Source of the DNA: an uncultured Anaerolineaceae bacterium
Lineage (GTDB): Bacteria > Chloroflexota > Anaerolineae > Anaerolineales > Anaerolineaceae
Direction of reading: 5' to 3'
DNA: 64,000 bases
Assembly (NCBI GenBank): GCA_938020565.1
Contig: CALIHP010000034.1
Span: 1-64,000, forward strand
This document shows positions 28,336 to 37,007 of this stretch, in pieces. Each line of letters starts with the position of its first letter. Within the stretch, counting starts at the first letter, position 1. The notes beneath the pieces were generated by a model, which saw nothing but the letters and a program-made list of their open reading frames with translations, made no database searches and was not told where the DNA came from. The translations under genes were made by a program, and so were the position numbers.

Positions 28336-29496
28336 TTATTTCTTTCGGTACGCGCCGATCATTTTATCGAGCGCCTGACTTAAACGCGCGCGGTTCGTTC
28401 CGAAGTTCAGCCGGACGAAGCTTCCATATGCGTCTCCGAAGGTTTTTCCGTCGTTCAGCGCGACCTTCGCGTTGTCGAGGAAGAATTTAAACGGCTGGTC
28501 CGCGATTTTCGTCTCTGAAAAATCGAGCCAGGATAAGAACGTCGCCTGCGGTCTGGATTGCCGGACGTCTGGGAGCTCTGCCGCGACCGTTTGAAAAACG
28601 AAGTCGCGGTTGGCTTCGAGATACGCGTTCATCTGCTTCAGCCATTCGCCGCCGTGCTGATAGGCCGCCAGTCCGCCGTACTGTGACAGCAGGCTGACTT
28701 CCGGCGCGAGCCCCCTCAGCGCCCTTGCGTACCGTTCCCGCAGCGTTGGATCCTGAATAATTCCCACGGAACAGGCGAATCCAGGAATATTGAACGTTTT
28801 GCTGGGCGCGATCAGCGTCAGACAGCGGCTGCCGATATCCGGCGTAATGGAGGCGATGGGCGTATGTTTTTCTCCGCTGTAGATAATATCCGAATGAATT
28901 TCGTCGGAGACGATAACGACACGATGCGCGGCGCAGATGTCCGCCATGCGGGTCAGCTCGTCTTTCGTGAAGACGCGGCCGGTTGGGTTCTGCGGGTTGC
29001 AGAGGACAAACATGTCGACTTTCCCGGTGCGGATCCTGGCCTCAAAGTCTTCAAAATCGATCTCGTAGCGGCCGCTTTCGACGTTGAACGTGAGCGGATT
29101 CAAAACGGATTCGACCTGGTTATTCAGCGGCCCGGTGAAAAAAGGCGGATAGGCTGGCGTTTGGATCAGGACGGCCTGACCCGGGCGGACGAACGCGCGG
29201 CAGGCAAAGTTGTAGCCGGAGACAATCCCAGGAACGAGGAATACGTCTTCTTCTTTTATAGCCCACTGGTAACGATCAGCCATGCGCCGGACGATCGTCT
29301 CTTTGAAGCCCGGAATTTCAATTGCGTATCCGAAAACCGGGTGCGACAGGCGTTTTTGAATTTCGGCGACAATTTCGGGGGCGACCTCGAAGTCGGTATC
29401 CGCTACCCATAGCGGCTGAACGTCCGCCGGATAGGTTTTCCATTTAAACGAATCGCTGTGGCTGCGATCGACGGTTTTATCGAAATCATAAATCAT
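28336..29496 (-). CDS. PatB/MalY-type PLP-dependent C-S lyase or aminotransferase
   Basis: A 386-residue fold-type I PLP enzyme. NPQNPTG (167-173), SDEIHSD (197-203) and the PLP lysine K233 in APSKTFNIPGF identify the MalY/PatB group, which cleaves cystathionine or related C-S bonds or acts as an aminotransferase. The frame stays open 58 codons further upstream into the helicase gene, but the ATG at 29496 gives the family-typical MIYDFDKTVDR start and has GGAGAG upstream. TATAAT at 29544-29539 supplies its own promoter. Confidence 0.88.
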   Translation of the reverse strand: MIYDFDKTVDRSHSDSFKWKTYPADVQPLWVADTDFEVAPEIVAEIQKRLSHPVFGYAIEIPGFKETIVRRMADRYQWAIKEEDVFLVPGIVSGYNFACRAFVRPGQAVLIQTPAYPPFFTGPLNNQVESVLNPLTFNVESGRYEIDFEDFEARIRTGKVDMFVLCNPQNPTGRVFTKDELTRMADICAAHRVVIVSDEIHSDIIYSGEKHTPIASITPDIGSRCLTLIAPSKTFNIPGFACSVGIIQDPTLRERYARALRGLAPEVSLLSQYGGLAAYQHGGEWLKQMNAYLEANRDFVFQTVAAELPDVRQSRPQATFLSWLDFSETKIADQPFKFFLDNAKVALNDGKTFGDAYGSFVRLNFGTNRARLSQALDKMIGAYRKK

Positions 29497-29538
29497 CGTA
29501 TTCTCACTCTCCGCGATAGAATTCTGTAAATCAGCTTC

Positions 29539-29566
29539 ATTATACCCGGTCCGGACGCTCCGGACC
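29539..29566 (-). promoter_or_regulatory. -10 element and palindrome upstream of the PatB-like gene
   Basis: TATAAT on the minus strand (29544-29539) overlaps the helicase stop codon. Just upstream, GGTCCGGA-CGC-TCCGGACC (29548-29566) is a perfect 8-bp inverted repeat covering part of the spacer towards the -35 position. It could be an operator or an RNA hairpin at the helicase 3' end. Confidence 0.45.
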
Positions 29567-32047
29567 CGGCTCAGAAAAGCCGCGCCCGATCGCGAGCGCC
29601 GCCGCGACTCCGCCGAACCCTTCCTCTCCCGGCGCGCCGACGCATCCGGGACATCCTTCGACGCAGCCACAGCCCTCGATCAGGTCGCAGACAGCGAGCG
29701 CCAGTTCGCCGAACCGGTCCTGAACCGTTTGGCTTAACCCCAGCCCGCCGGGAACCGTTTCATAGAGGAAAAGCGTCGGCAGTCCATCGAAAACGGGGTA
29801 TTCCGGATCGCACCAGCAGTTCAAATCATTTACATCGCATTCCAGGAAAAGCGCGGCTAATTGATGGAACGCGTTTGCGAATCCGCTGAGGCCGGATTTG
29901 ATCCGGACCGCTTCTTCAACCCGCCGGTGGCATTCGGGACAAAGCGTCGACAGGTTTTCCAGCGCGTTGGCGGCCTCGCGCGAAGCGAAGCTTCGGAACG
30001 GGATCTTGTGATGAACGTGAAGAAAGTCGTCTTTTCCGACCCTGCCGCAGAGTTGACAGGTATTCAGGTCGCGGGCGAGGACAGCCTTTCGGATCTGCGG
30101 CCAGTTTTCGCCGTAGTCGTTCGCGTCGTTCGTCCAGACGCCTTCGTTTCGGAGCCGGTCGCGGAATGCGGCGGAAAGGATGAGGAGAAATGCTTTCGTG
30201 TCGATCGAATCGGCCGGAAGCTCTAATGGGAAGACGCCGAGCGACTCGCCGGTTTCGATATCGGTTTTTTTATAGCCGACGACTTGTGTCGTGACGGTAA
30301 CCGACCCGATCAGCGTTTTCCCATTTTCGAATTCACGCTCGCGTTCGGTTTCATTGACGCTGATCCGGCGCTGCTGGTCCGCCTGCGTCAGGCAGGTTGG
30401 AACCGTCGGGACGGCGAGCGCGGAATTTTCGTCGAGATTCAGCTCCTCGATCCGATACGCCTTACCGTTATGAAAGTAGATCGCGCCCGGATGGATCATC
30501 CAATAAGCCGAGGATCGGTCGATTTCGCCGATTTTCTCGATCTTCCCCAGGCAGTTTTCGCTTCGAATATGTATCCGGTCGAGACCGCTGTTGCGGAGCG
30601 AGACGGTCCGCTGCGGCGTGTCCGGGGCGATCCAGTAATACCTCCCGCCGCTGAAATGGGCAATGCCGACGGTTCGAAAATAATCGAGGATCTCCTGCGT
30701 CGCGTCGAGCGACAGGCCGCCGAATCGTTCGCCGGCCGCGAACGGGAGCTCAAACAGCGCGCATTGAAGATGCTGGTACAGGAGGAGCAGATTATCCGGA
30801 TCGATCAGCGCCGGTTCGACGCTGCGGCCGAATATAAATTCAGGATGCGAAACGATATACTGATCCGTTGGGTTCTGAGACGGGACGAAAAAGAAAATCG
30901 AATCGCGCCGGTTGCGTCCCGCGCGTCCGAGGCGCTGGTAAAAAGCGGCGATCGAACCGGGGTAGCCGATCGAGAGAACCGCGTCCATTCCGCCGATATC
31001 CATTCCAAGTTCCAGCGCGTTCGTCGCCGCGACGCAGCGGGTCTCCCCCGATTTCAGTCCGGCTTCGATTTCGCGCCGTTCAGTCTTGAGGTAGCCGGAG
31101 CGATAGCCCTGCGCCGGGACGCCGAAATCGCGGAGACGGCGGACGGCCGATTCGACCGACTGACGCGAGGAAAGGAAGACGAGCGTCTGCCGTCCGGCCT
31201 GGGTCAGCTCGCGCGCGAGCCTGGCGCCGGTAAAAACGCTTCCGGCGCGGAGATGGAATTCCTGGTTGACGATCGGTGGGTTGACGAAATAGATATCCCG
31301 TTCGCCGCCGCCGCTCTGATCGTCGAGAATAACTTTACAGCGGCGTTCGGTCAGCTTCTCCGCCAGCTCTCCGGCGTTTGAGAGCGTCGCTGACGCTAAA
31401 ATATAACGGTGTGGCTGCGCCGTTTTCGTGTAGAAAGAACAGATTCGATTCATGCGCCGGAAAACGTTGGCGGTATGCGAACCGAAGACGCCTCGATAGA
31501 CATGCGCTTCGTCGACGACGACGATTTTCAGGTTCTGGAAAAAGCGCGCCCAACCGGGATGAAACGGAAGGAGGCCGAAATGAACCATATCCGGATTGGT
31601 CAGCAGGATCCGGGCGTTTTCCTTAATAACGCTCCGGTACCGCGGGTCGGTATCGCCGTCGAAGACTGCGATCTGCGAACGGAATTCGGGCAGGAGCCGG
31701 CGGAATGACGTCAACTGATCCTGCGTCAGCGCTTTCGTCGGAAAGATCAGCAGCGCGCAGTCGACTGGCGACAGCAATGTCTGCTCAAGGATCGGAACCT
31801 GGTAGCAGAGGCTCTTCCCGCTCGACGTCCCGGTGGCGATAACGATGTCGTCATGGTTATAGATCGCGGTGAGCGCCTCGGCCTGATGCCGATAGACGCT
31901 GAGGATCCCGCGTTCGGCGAGGCGGAGCCTGATCCGCGTGTCGATGAAAGAGGGGAACGGAACGAATTCCGGTTCTCTGGCGGCGAAACGCTTCCGGTAG
32001 ACGATGAGCTCAGGATCGGGCTTGAATTCGGACGGCTTTTTCTGCAT
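29540..32047 (-). CDS. Hrq1/MrfA-like DEAD/DEAH helicase with embedded HNH domain
   Basis: An 835-residue superfamily 2 helicase. Walker A ATGTSSGKS is at 71-79, DEAH at 179-182, SAT at 219-221 and motif VI QRLGRAGR at 371-378. The C-terminal DUF1998-type region has the cysteine cluster C793, C795, C799, C802 expected for MrfA/Hrq1 proteins, which act in DNA crosslink and mitomycin damage repair. Between them lies an HNH-like module (about 655-710) with CQLC at 664-667, HVHH at 677-680, N698 and CPECH at 703-707, which typical MrfA lacks. No MrfB-like exonuclease gene is adjacent. The start at 32047 has no clear ribosome-binding site. Confidence 0.85.
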   Translation of the reverse strand: MQKKPSEFKPDPELIVYRKRFAAREPEFVPFPSFIDTRIRLRLAERGILSVYRHQAEALTAIYNHDDIVIATGTSSGKSLCYQVPILEQTLLSPVDCALLIFPTKALTQDQLTSFRRLLPEFRSQIAVFDGDTDPRYRSVIKENARILLTNPDMVHFGLLPFHPGWARFFQNLKIVVVDEAHVYRGVFGSHTANVFRRMNRICSFYTKTAQPHRYILASATLSNAGELAEKLTERRCKVILDDQSGGGERDIYFVNPPIVNQEFHLRAGSVFTGARLARELTQAGRQTLVFLSSRQSVESAVRRLRDFGVPAQGYRSGYLKTERREIEAGLKSGETRCVAATNALELGMDIGGMDAVLSIGYPGSIAAFYQRLGRAGRNRRDSIFFFVPSQNPTDQYIVSHPEFIFGRSVEPALIDPDNLLLLYQHLQCALFELPFAAGERFGGLSLDATQEILDYFRTVGIAHFSGGRYYWIAPDTPQRTVSLRNSGLDRIHIRSENCLGKIEKIGEIDRSSAYWMIHPGAIYFHNGKAYRIEELNLDENSALAVPTVPTCLTQADQQRRISVNETEREREFENGKTLIGSVTVTTQVVGYKKTDIETGESLGVFPLELPADSIDTKAFLLILSAAFRDRLRNEGVWTNDANDYGENWPQIRKAVLARDLNTCQLCGRVGKDDFLHVHHKIPFRSFASREAANALENLSTLCPECHRRVEEAVRIKSGLSGFANAFHQLAALFLECDVNDLNCWCDPEYPVFDGLPTLFLYETVPGGLGLSQTVQDRFGELALAVCDLIEGCGCVEGCPGCVGAPGEEGFGGVAAALAIGRGFSEPGPERPDRV

Positions 32048-32075
32048 GGAACGCGTTAATTTTTGAGAGCAGTGC

Positions 32076-32120
32076 GAAAACGGGGATCAGGACGCTGAAG
32101 CGATTGCGCCCTGATCCCCG
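32076..32120 (-). terminator. Rho-independent terminator after the DUF4349 gene
   Basis: An 11-bp perfect stem, CGGGGATCAGG (32081-32091) with CCTGATCCCCG (32110-32120), is followed on the minus strand by TTTTCG. It separates the DUF4349 gene from the helicase. Confidence 0.85.
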
Positions 32121-32130
32121 CCCTGTGAGC

Positions 32131-33126
32131 TTAGTTCGGTTTGTCGGTATCGTTTAATACGGACGACGCGACGGTCTTTTTCGACCGCTTCCCGCGGCGG
32201 ATCAGCCAACGGAAGATCAGGATAAGCGGGACAATAAGGATCAGCAGGAATGGCAGCGCTGCGATGACGAAGTAGATCAGCGCGTCGATGAAATCCTGCC
32301 CGGTATTGATGAAGTCGTTGACCGCGCCCCGGACCGTATCGTTCGGGTTCCATTCGTTTCCAGCGATAACGATCGGGTCGGGAATCGAGAGGATCTGAAC
32401 CGAGATTGAAGACAGCCGCGCGCTTTGCTCCATGTATTTTATCTGGCCCTTGCTGATTTCTATTTCCTCGTTGACGTCGGCGATTTCGTTATAGACGGAA
32501 AGCGTATCTTTGACCGTTTTCGCCGATTCCATGATCTCTTCCAGCTTGGCTTTCTTCGCTTCAAGGCTTTTCAGGCGCGATTCCTGATCGACGTATTCGT
32601 CGGTGATATCGTCGCCATAGACCTGCTTGCTCAGGATGTCTTTTCCCGGGTTCCCGACGAGCGCTTCGATTTCGGCGATCGCTTTTTCGAATAAATCGGC
32701 GCTGACGCGAATCTGAATGTCGGCTTCGGGCTTATCGGTTGCGTAGGATTTATAGACCGATCCGGAAACGACGTAGCCCTGGTTGGCCGCGGCGATCGCG
32801 CGAACCTGATCCGAGGCTGCGGCCGGGTCGCCGACCTGAATCGAGATCGTCCCGTTTTTAATAATCATGCGCTCGATACCGGATCCCTCGGCTGCGGCGG
32901 GCGTGTCAGGGGTGTATCCGGCCAGATCAGCGGACTTTTTCTCCGACATCGACGCGGATTCGTCGTAATTCCGATCCATGGCCTGCCCGGCCTCCAGAAA
33001 AGCGGATTCCGGCGCGGCAAGGCCTGAAGGACGGTCGTTATGACGGCTTCCACAGCCGGTCAGCGCCAGCGCCAGAGAAGTCAGAAGAAAAAAACGGATC
33101 AGTTTACGATAACAGGGTAGATTCAT
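32131..33126 (-). CDS. DUF4349 lipoprotein with coiled coil and C-terminal membrane segment
   Basis: A 331-residue envelope protein. The signal peptide ends in LTGC with the lipid-accepting C25. The DUF4349 domain follows, with INIxV-type strands and a coiled coil (about 180-250), then a transmembrane segment (about 278-305) and a basic cytoplasmic tail. With both a lipid anchor and a C-terminal helix it would loop across the outer face of the membrane. Its function is unknown; the family is widespread in Gram-positive-type bacteria and Chloroflexota. The ATG at 33126, with AAGGAG upstream, is chosen over an in-frame ATG 14 codons earlier. Confidence 0.8.
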   Translation of the reverse strand: MNLPCYRKLIRFFLLTSLALALTGCGSRHNDRPSGLAAPESAFLEAGQAMDRNYDESASMSEKKSADLAGYTPDTPAAAEGSGIERMIIKNGTISIQVGDPAAASDQVRAIAAANQGYVVSGSVYKSYATDKPEADIQIRVSADLFEKAIAEIEALVGNPGKDILSKQVYGDDITDEYVDQESRLKSLEAKKAKLEEIMESAKTVKDTLSVYNEIADVNEEIEISKGQIKYMEQSARLSSISVQILSIPDPIVIAGNEWNPNDTVRGAVNDFINTGQDFIDALIYFVIAALPFLLILIVPLILIFRWLIRRGKRSKKTVASSVLNDTDKPN

Positions 33127-33243
33127 GGGAATGACTCCTTTTTTATGATTCAGCGTTCCGCTTTCCAAGCGGTTCGTGTTGGATTTGAACGACTTAATTT
33201 CAGGACGCGATCCAGGGGCGAAAGGTTCCCGCTTGTTCGCCGG

Positions 33244-34455
33244 TTACCGAAGCTTTCCGGCGATCGCTTCAATCACTTCGGCGGCGAGCGCGTCTTTTTT
33301 CATCAGCGGGATTTCTTTTCGCGATCCGTCGGAGAAAAGAATCGTCGCGGCGTTATCGTCGGCTCCCATTCCGCGGTCCTTCGCAGAAATATCGTTGGCG
33401 ACGATCAGGTCGAGACGCTTCCGTTTCATTTTCTTTTCCGCGTTCACGAGGAGATCCTCAGACTCAGCGGCGAAGCCTGCGACGATTTTCAGCCCGGGAT
33501 ATCGGCCGCGGATTTTTGCGACTTCGAGGAGAACGTCCTGCGTCGCTTCCAGTTCGACCGTAAGGCTTTCCCCGGTCTTTTTTATCTTTTGGACGGCGAC
33601 GGTCTTTGGACGAAAGTCCGCGACCGCTGCGCACATGATCAGCGCGTCCGCACCCGGAAGATTTTCGAGAACCGCGGAGAGCATTTCCTTCGCGGAACCG
33701 ACTTTCTGAACCGCCGAGCCGCAGGGCTCGGGAAGGGCTTCGGCTGTCGTGATCAGCGTGACGTCCGCGCCGCGGTCGAGCGCTGCCTGAGCCAGCGCGA
33801 AGCCCTGTTTCCCGCTCGATCGGTTCGTCAGGAAGCGGACCGGATCGAGCGCTTCACGCGTTCCGCCGGCCGTGATAACGATTTTCTTTCCGCGGAGATC
33901 GCTGGAGCGCGAGAGCTGGTAACGGATCGCGCCGACGACTTTTTCCGGTTCGGAAAATCGCCCGAGACCTGTCATTCCGGAGGCGAAGCGACCGTATTCA
34001 GGCCCGATAAAAATCCCGCCGCGGCGCCGGATCGTTTCGATATTCGCCTGTGTCGCCGGGTTTTGGTACATATGCCCATCCATTGCCGGCGCGATCAGCA
34101 GCGGGCAGTCCGACGCGAGAATCGTCAGCGGCAGCAGCGTATCGCCTTTCCCAAGCGCAATATCGGCCATGGCGTTCGCCGAAGCTGGGGCGACGACGGC
34201 GCAGTCGGCGGTATGGCCCAGCGTGATATGCGGGATATGGTCTTCGCTCGTCCAGAGGCTTTCATTCGTGTAGGCAGTGCGTCCGGTTACGGACCGGAAC
34301 GTCAGCGGCGTGACGAATTTTTCGCCGCCCGCGGATAAAATAACGTCGATGAGCGCGCCCATCTTTGTCAGCGTCGAGGCGATTTCAACGGCTTTGTACG
34401 CCGCGATCGAGCCGGTCACGCCGAGAATAATTCGTTTTCCGTAGACAGGGTTCAT
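33244..34455 (-). CDS. coaBC: Bifunctional phosphopantothenoylcysteine decarboxylase / synthetase
   Basis: A 403-residue two-domain enzyme making 4'-phosphopantetheine from 4'-phosphopantothenate and cysteine. The CoaC flavoprotein domain (1-185) has VTGSIAAYK, the likely catalytic H76 and the APAMD segment at 122-126. The CoaB domain (about 188-403) has ITAGGTREALDPVRFLTNRS. Two CoaC positions deviate from the E. coli enzyme: PAMN reads PAMD, and the ACG motif with the reductive Cys reads ASG (S159). The ATG overlaps the coaX stop (ATGA), so two CoA-pathway steps are coupled. Confidence 0.93.
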   Translation of the reverse strand: MNPVYGKRIILGVTGSIAAYKAVEIASTLTKMGALIDVILSAGGEKFVTPLTFRSVTGRTAYTNESLWTSEDHIPHITLGHTADCAVVAPASANAMADIALGKGDTLLPLTILASDCPLLIAPAMDGHMYQNPATQANIETIRRRGGIFIGPEYGRFASGMTGLGRFSEPEKVVGAIRYQLSRSSDLRGKKIVITAGGTREALDPVRFLTNRSSGKQGFALAQAALDRGADVTLITTAEALPEPCGSAVQKVGSAKEMLSAVLENLPGADALIMCAAVADFRPKTVAVQKIKKTGESLTVELEATQDVLLEVAKIRGRYPGLKIVAGFAAESEDLLVNAEKKMKRKRLDLIVANDISAKDRGMGADDNAATILFSDGSRKEIPLMKKDALAAEVIEAIAGKLR

Positions 34456-35216
34456 TTATTTCTTTCCCAATATAATCGAAGTCCGGTCAGGGTCAGCCAC
34501 GGGTTGACGTCATGAAAAACGTCGGTATCTTTCGCTAAAACTTTCGACAGTCCGCCGGTCGCGATAATTTTCATGTCCGGCGAGATTTCCCGGCGGTAGC
34601 GCGCGGCCATTCCTTCTACCATGCTGATATAGCCGTAATACAGTCCGGCCTGAATTGAATCGATCGTGTTGGTTCCGAGGACGGACGGCGGCCGGGCGAT
34701 TGCGACGGTCGGGAGCTGCGCGGTTTTCTGCGTCAGCGCCGCGGCCGACGTGTTGATCCCGGGAGCGATCGCCCCGCCGATATAATTCCCGTCGCGGTTC
34801 AGCAGGTTGAACGTCGTCGCCGTCCCGAAATCGACGAGGCAGGCCGGATATCCGTACAGGTGCCTGACGGCCATCGCGTCGATAATCCGGTCCTGACCCA
34901 GTTCGCGCGGATTATCGATCAGGATTTCATACCCTAGGCTGCCTTTATAATCAACCAGGACGATCGGACGATCCAGATAGTAGCCGCAGGCGTCGACGAC
35001 GCGTCCGGTGACAACCGGGACGACGGACGCGATACAGATTCCTTCAATGGAGGGCGGCTGGATCCCGTTATGCTCAAGAAGGAAGCGGAACTGCATTCCG
35101 TATTCATCCGGCATCATGTCGCGATGGGTCGCAATCCGCCAGCGCATGATAATTTCGGAGCCCTCGAAGAGTCCGATCGTCAGATTCGTATTTCCGATAT
35201 CGATTCCCAACAGCAT
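34452..35216 (-). CDS. coaX: Type III pantothenate kinase
   Basis: A 254-residue ASKHA-fold kinase phosphorylating pantothenate, the first step of CoA synthesis. MLLGIDIGNTNLTIG at the N-terminus holds the phosphate loop (D6); later DFGTATTFN and GGAIAPGI are typical of CoaX. The frame extends 31 codons upstream to a TTG, but that extension has no family similarity and would begin only 2 nt from the -10, so the ATG at 35216 is used. It overlaps coaBC by 4 nt. Confidence 0.93.
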   Translation of the reverse strand: MLLGIDIGNTNLTIGLFEGSEIIMRWRIATHRDMMPDEYGMQFRFLLEHNGIQPPSIEGICIASVVPVVTGRVVDACGYYLDRPIVLVDYKGSLGYEILIDNPRELGQDRIIDAMAVRHLYGYPACLVDFGTATTFNLLNRDGNYIGGAIAPGINTSAAALTQKTAQLPTVAIARPPSVLGTNTIDSIQAGLYYGYISMVEGMAARYRREISPDMKIIATGGLSKVLAKDTDVFHDVNPWLTLTGLRLYWERNK

Positions 35217-35311
35217 ACGCGGTTTTCCCGTAATCCTTTTTATTTTCGCGATCGCGCGCCGCTGAACCGGCCGTAAATGATAGAAGGAGGACGCCGAGTC
35301 GCTTTTCAAGG

Positions 35312-35319
35312 ATTATAAT
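35312..35319. promoter_or_regulatory. Shared palindromic -10 (ATTATAAT) for coaX and the divergent membrane gene
   Basis: ATTATAAT is its own reverse complement, giving TATAAT on both strands (35314-35319 rightward, 35317-35312 leftward). It would serve coaXBC to the left and the 35337 gene to the right. Neither side has a good -35. Confidence 0.5.
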
Positions 35320-35336
35320 ATTTTTTGTTGGGGAAT

Positions 35337-35741
35337 ATGATGCGTCGGTTAAGTTCATTCCTGGTCCTGGGACTGATTCTTTTGGTCCTGTCGGCATACG
35401 CGCTGGTATGGCTGGTGACGGAGCGGCTTCCGGAGCTGCCGGAGCGCGGGCTGATGTATTTTCTGGTCATTACGTTTTTTACCGGGGCTGCGCTTCCGAT
35501 CCTTGGATGGCTTTACCGGACGTTTTCGCCGACGGGCGAAATCGACAGCGTTTCGGTCGTCCGCGAATCGCTCGCGGTTGGGATCGTCGCGGCGGTTCTG
35601 CTCTGGTTCCAGGTCGGGCGGGCGCTGACGCCGGCGGTAATTTTTATGACGGTCGGTGGGTTTGTCATGATTGAGCTTCTGCTGCGGATGAGCGATTTAT
35701 TGGATCGAAATAATGTGAAAGAGACGGATGAAGAGGATTAA
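35337..35741 (+). CDS. Small polytopic membrane protein of unknown function
   Basis: A 134-residue protein with four hydrophobic stretches (about 6-28, 40-62, 79-97 and 100-117) and a short acidic C-terminus. I do not recognise the family. The start may be ATG at 35337 or 35340; GGGGA just upstream is the only ribosome-binding feature. The gene ends 2 nt before the M24 peptidase and is probably cotranscribed with it. Confidence 0.6.
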   Translation: MMRRLSSFLVLGLILLVLSAYALVWLVTERLPELPERGLMYFLVITFFTGAALPILGWLYRTFSPTGEIDSVSVVRESLAVGIVAAVLLWFQVGRALTPAVIFMTVGGFVMIELLLRMSDLLDRNNVKETDEED

Positions 35742-35743
35742 AG

Positions 35744-37000
35744 ATGAAAGCTGAATTAGCTAAGATACTGGAAGGGTACGGATTGGACGCGGTCGTCGTC
35801 ACGGGAATGAGCTCGCATAATCCGTCGATGAATTACTTTACCGGGTCAAATATGTTTACCAAGGCGTATGTCGTGATTCCGCGCGGCGGGGAGCCGATCC
35901 TGTTTTATCGGACGATGGAACGGGACACGGCGGCGAAAACCGGGATGAAAAGGATGGGGATCGAGGCGCTTCCGGGCGGGGAGATTCTCGGAGCGGACGG
36001 ACTCCCGGTTCGGAACGGCGAGGCGGCGACGCTGCGGCGGGTCCTGATCGCGGCGGGCGTCGAACGGGGAACGGTCGCGTTTTCCGGCCGCTTTGAATTC
36101 GGTGAGTTTTTCGCCGCGGTTGAGACGTTCCGGAAGGCGTTCCCGGACTATACCGTCGAAGCGGAGCTCGGCGATAAAGCTTTAGCGGATGCCCGTTATC
36201 TGAAAGACGAAAGCGAGCTTGCGGCGATCCGCGCGATGGGCGAAGTCGTCACGGGAATCGTCGGGAGGATCAACGCGTTGATCCGGGAGTGCCGTGTTAA
36301 GGACGGTAAGCTGGTAACGCAGCGCGGCGAACCGGTTCGAATCGGTGAAATCAAGCGCAGGATCAATCTCATGCTGACCGAGGCTGGCGCCGAAAACCCG
36401 GAGGGAACGATTTTTTCGATCGGCCGTGACGCCGGCGTTCCGCATAACGCCGGGAACGACGAAGCGCAGGTTGAGGCCGGAAAGACGATCGTCTTTGACT
36501 TTTTCCCCTGTCGGGAGAGCGGATATTTCTTTGATTTTACCCGAACCTGGTATATTGGAACGCCGCCTCCATGGCTGCAGGAGGCGTATGACCGTGTCAA
36601 GCAGGTGCATCATGAGGTCGTTGCGTTCGCGAGGGCGGGAAAGATCGCTTTCGAGCTGCAGGATAAAACGTGCGACCTGTTTGAGGAGATGGGGTATGCG
36701 ACGATTCGGAAGGACGCGAAATGCACGAATGGATACGTGCATTCGGTGGGGCATGGGTTGGGCCTGGATGTGCATGAGCCGCCGTTTACGCGTGGGAGGG
36801 ATCCGAAGTTGACTGAGCTTCGGCCCGGGACCGTTTTCACGATCGAACCCGGTCTGTATTTCCCGGACGCGGACGTCCCGTTCGGAATCCGGTTAGAGGA
36901 TACCCTCTATATCGACGAAAACGGCGACGCGCGCTATTTCGCTCCCTACCCGTATCAGCTCGGGATCGACGTCCCGCCGTATGAAACGGTTGAGGAATGA
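35744..37000 (+). CDS. M24 family metallopeptidase (Xaa-Pro aminopeptidase-like)
   Basis: A 418-residue pita-bread-fold peptidase. The creatinase-like N-terminal domain spans about 1-150. The catalytic domain has all five dimetal ligands: D252, D264, H337 (SVGHGLGLDVHE), E368 (IEPG) and E385 (RLED), plus H234 for substrate. The likely reaction is removal of an N-terminal residue before proline from dipeptides or peptides. No signal peptide is seen, so it is cytoplasmic. It is 7 nt from tsaD. Confidence 0.88.
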   Translation: MKAELAKILEGYGLDAVVVTGMSSHNPSMNYFTGSNMFTKAYVVIPRGGEPILFYRTMERDTAAKTGMKRMGIEALPGGEILGADGLPVRNGEAATLRRVLIAAGVERGTVAFSGRFEFGEFFAAVETFRKAFPDYTVEAELGDKALADARYLKDESELAAIRAMGEVVTGIVGRINALIRECRVKDGKLVTQRGEPVRIGEIKRRINLMLTEAGAENPEGTIFSIGRDAGVPHNAGNDEAQVEAGKTIVFDFFPCRESGYFFDFTRTWYIGTPPPWLQEAYDRVKQVHHEVVAFARAGKIAFELQDKTCDLFEEMGYATIRKDAKCTNGYVHSVGHGLGLDVHEPPFTRGRDPKLTELRPGTVFTIEPGLYFPDADVPFGIRLEDTLYIDENGDARYFAPYPYQLGIDVPPYETVEE

Positions 37001-37007
37001 TCGCGGC

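Noticed and set aside
34452..35309. Longer coaX starting at TTG 35309
   Set aside because: The extra 31 residues do not fit the family and the codon lies only 2 nt from the -10, before the predicted transcript start.
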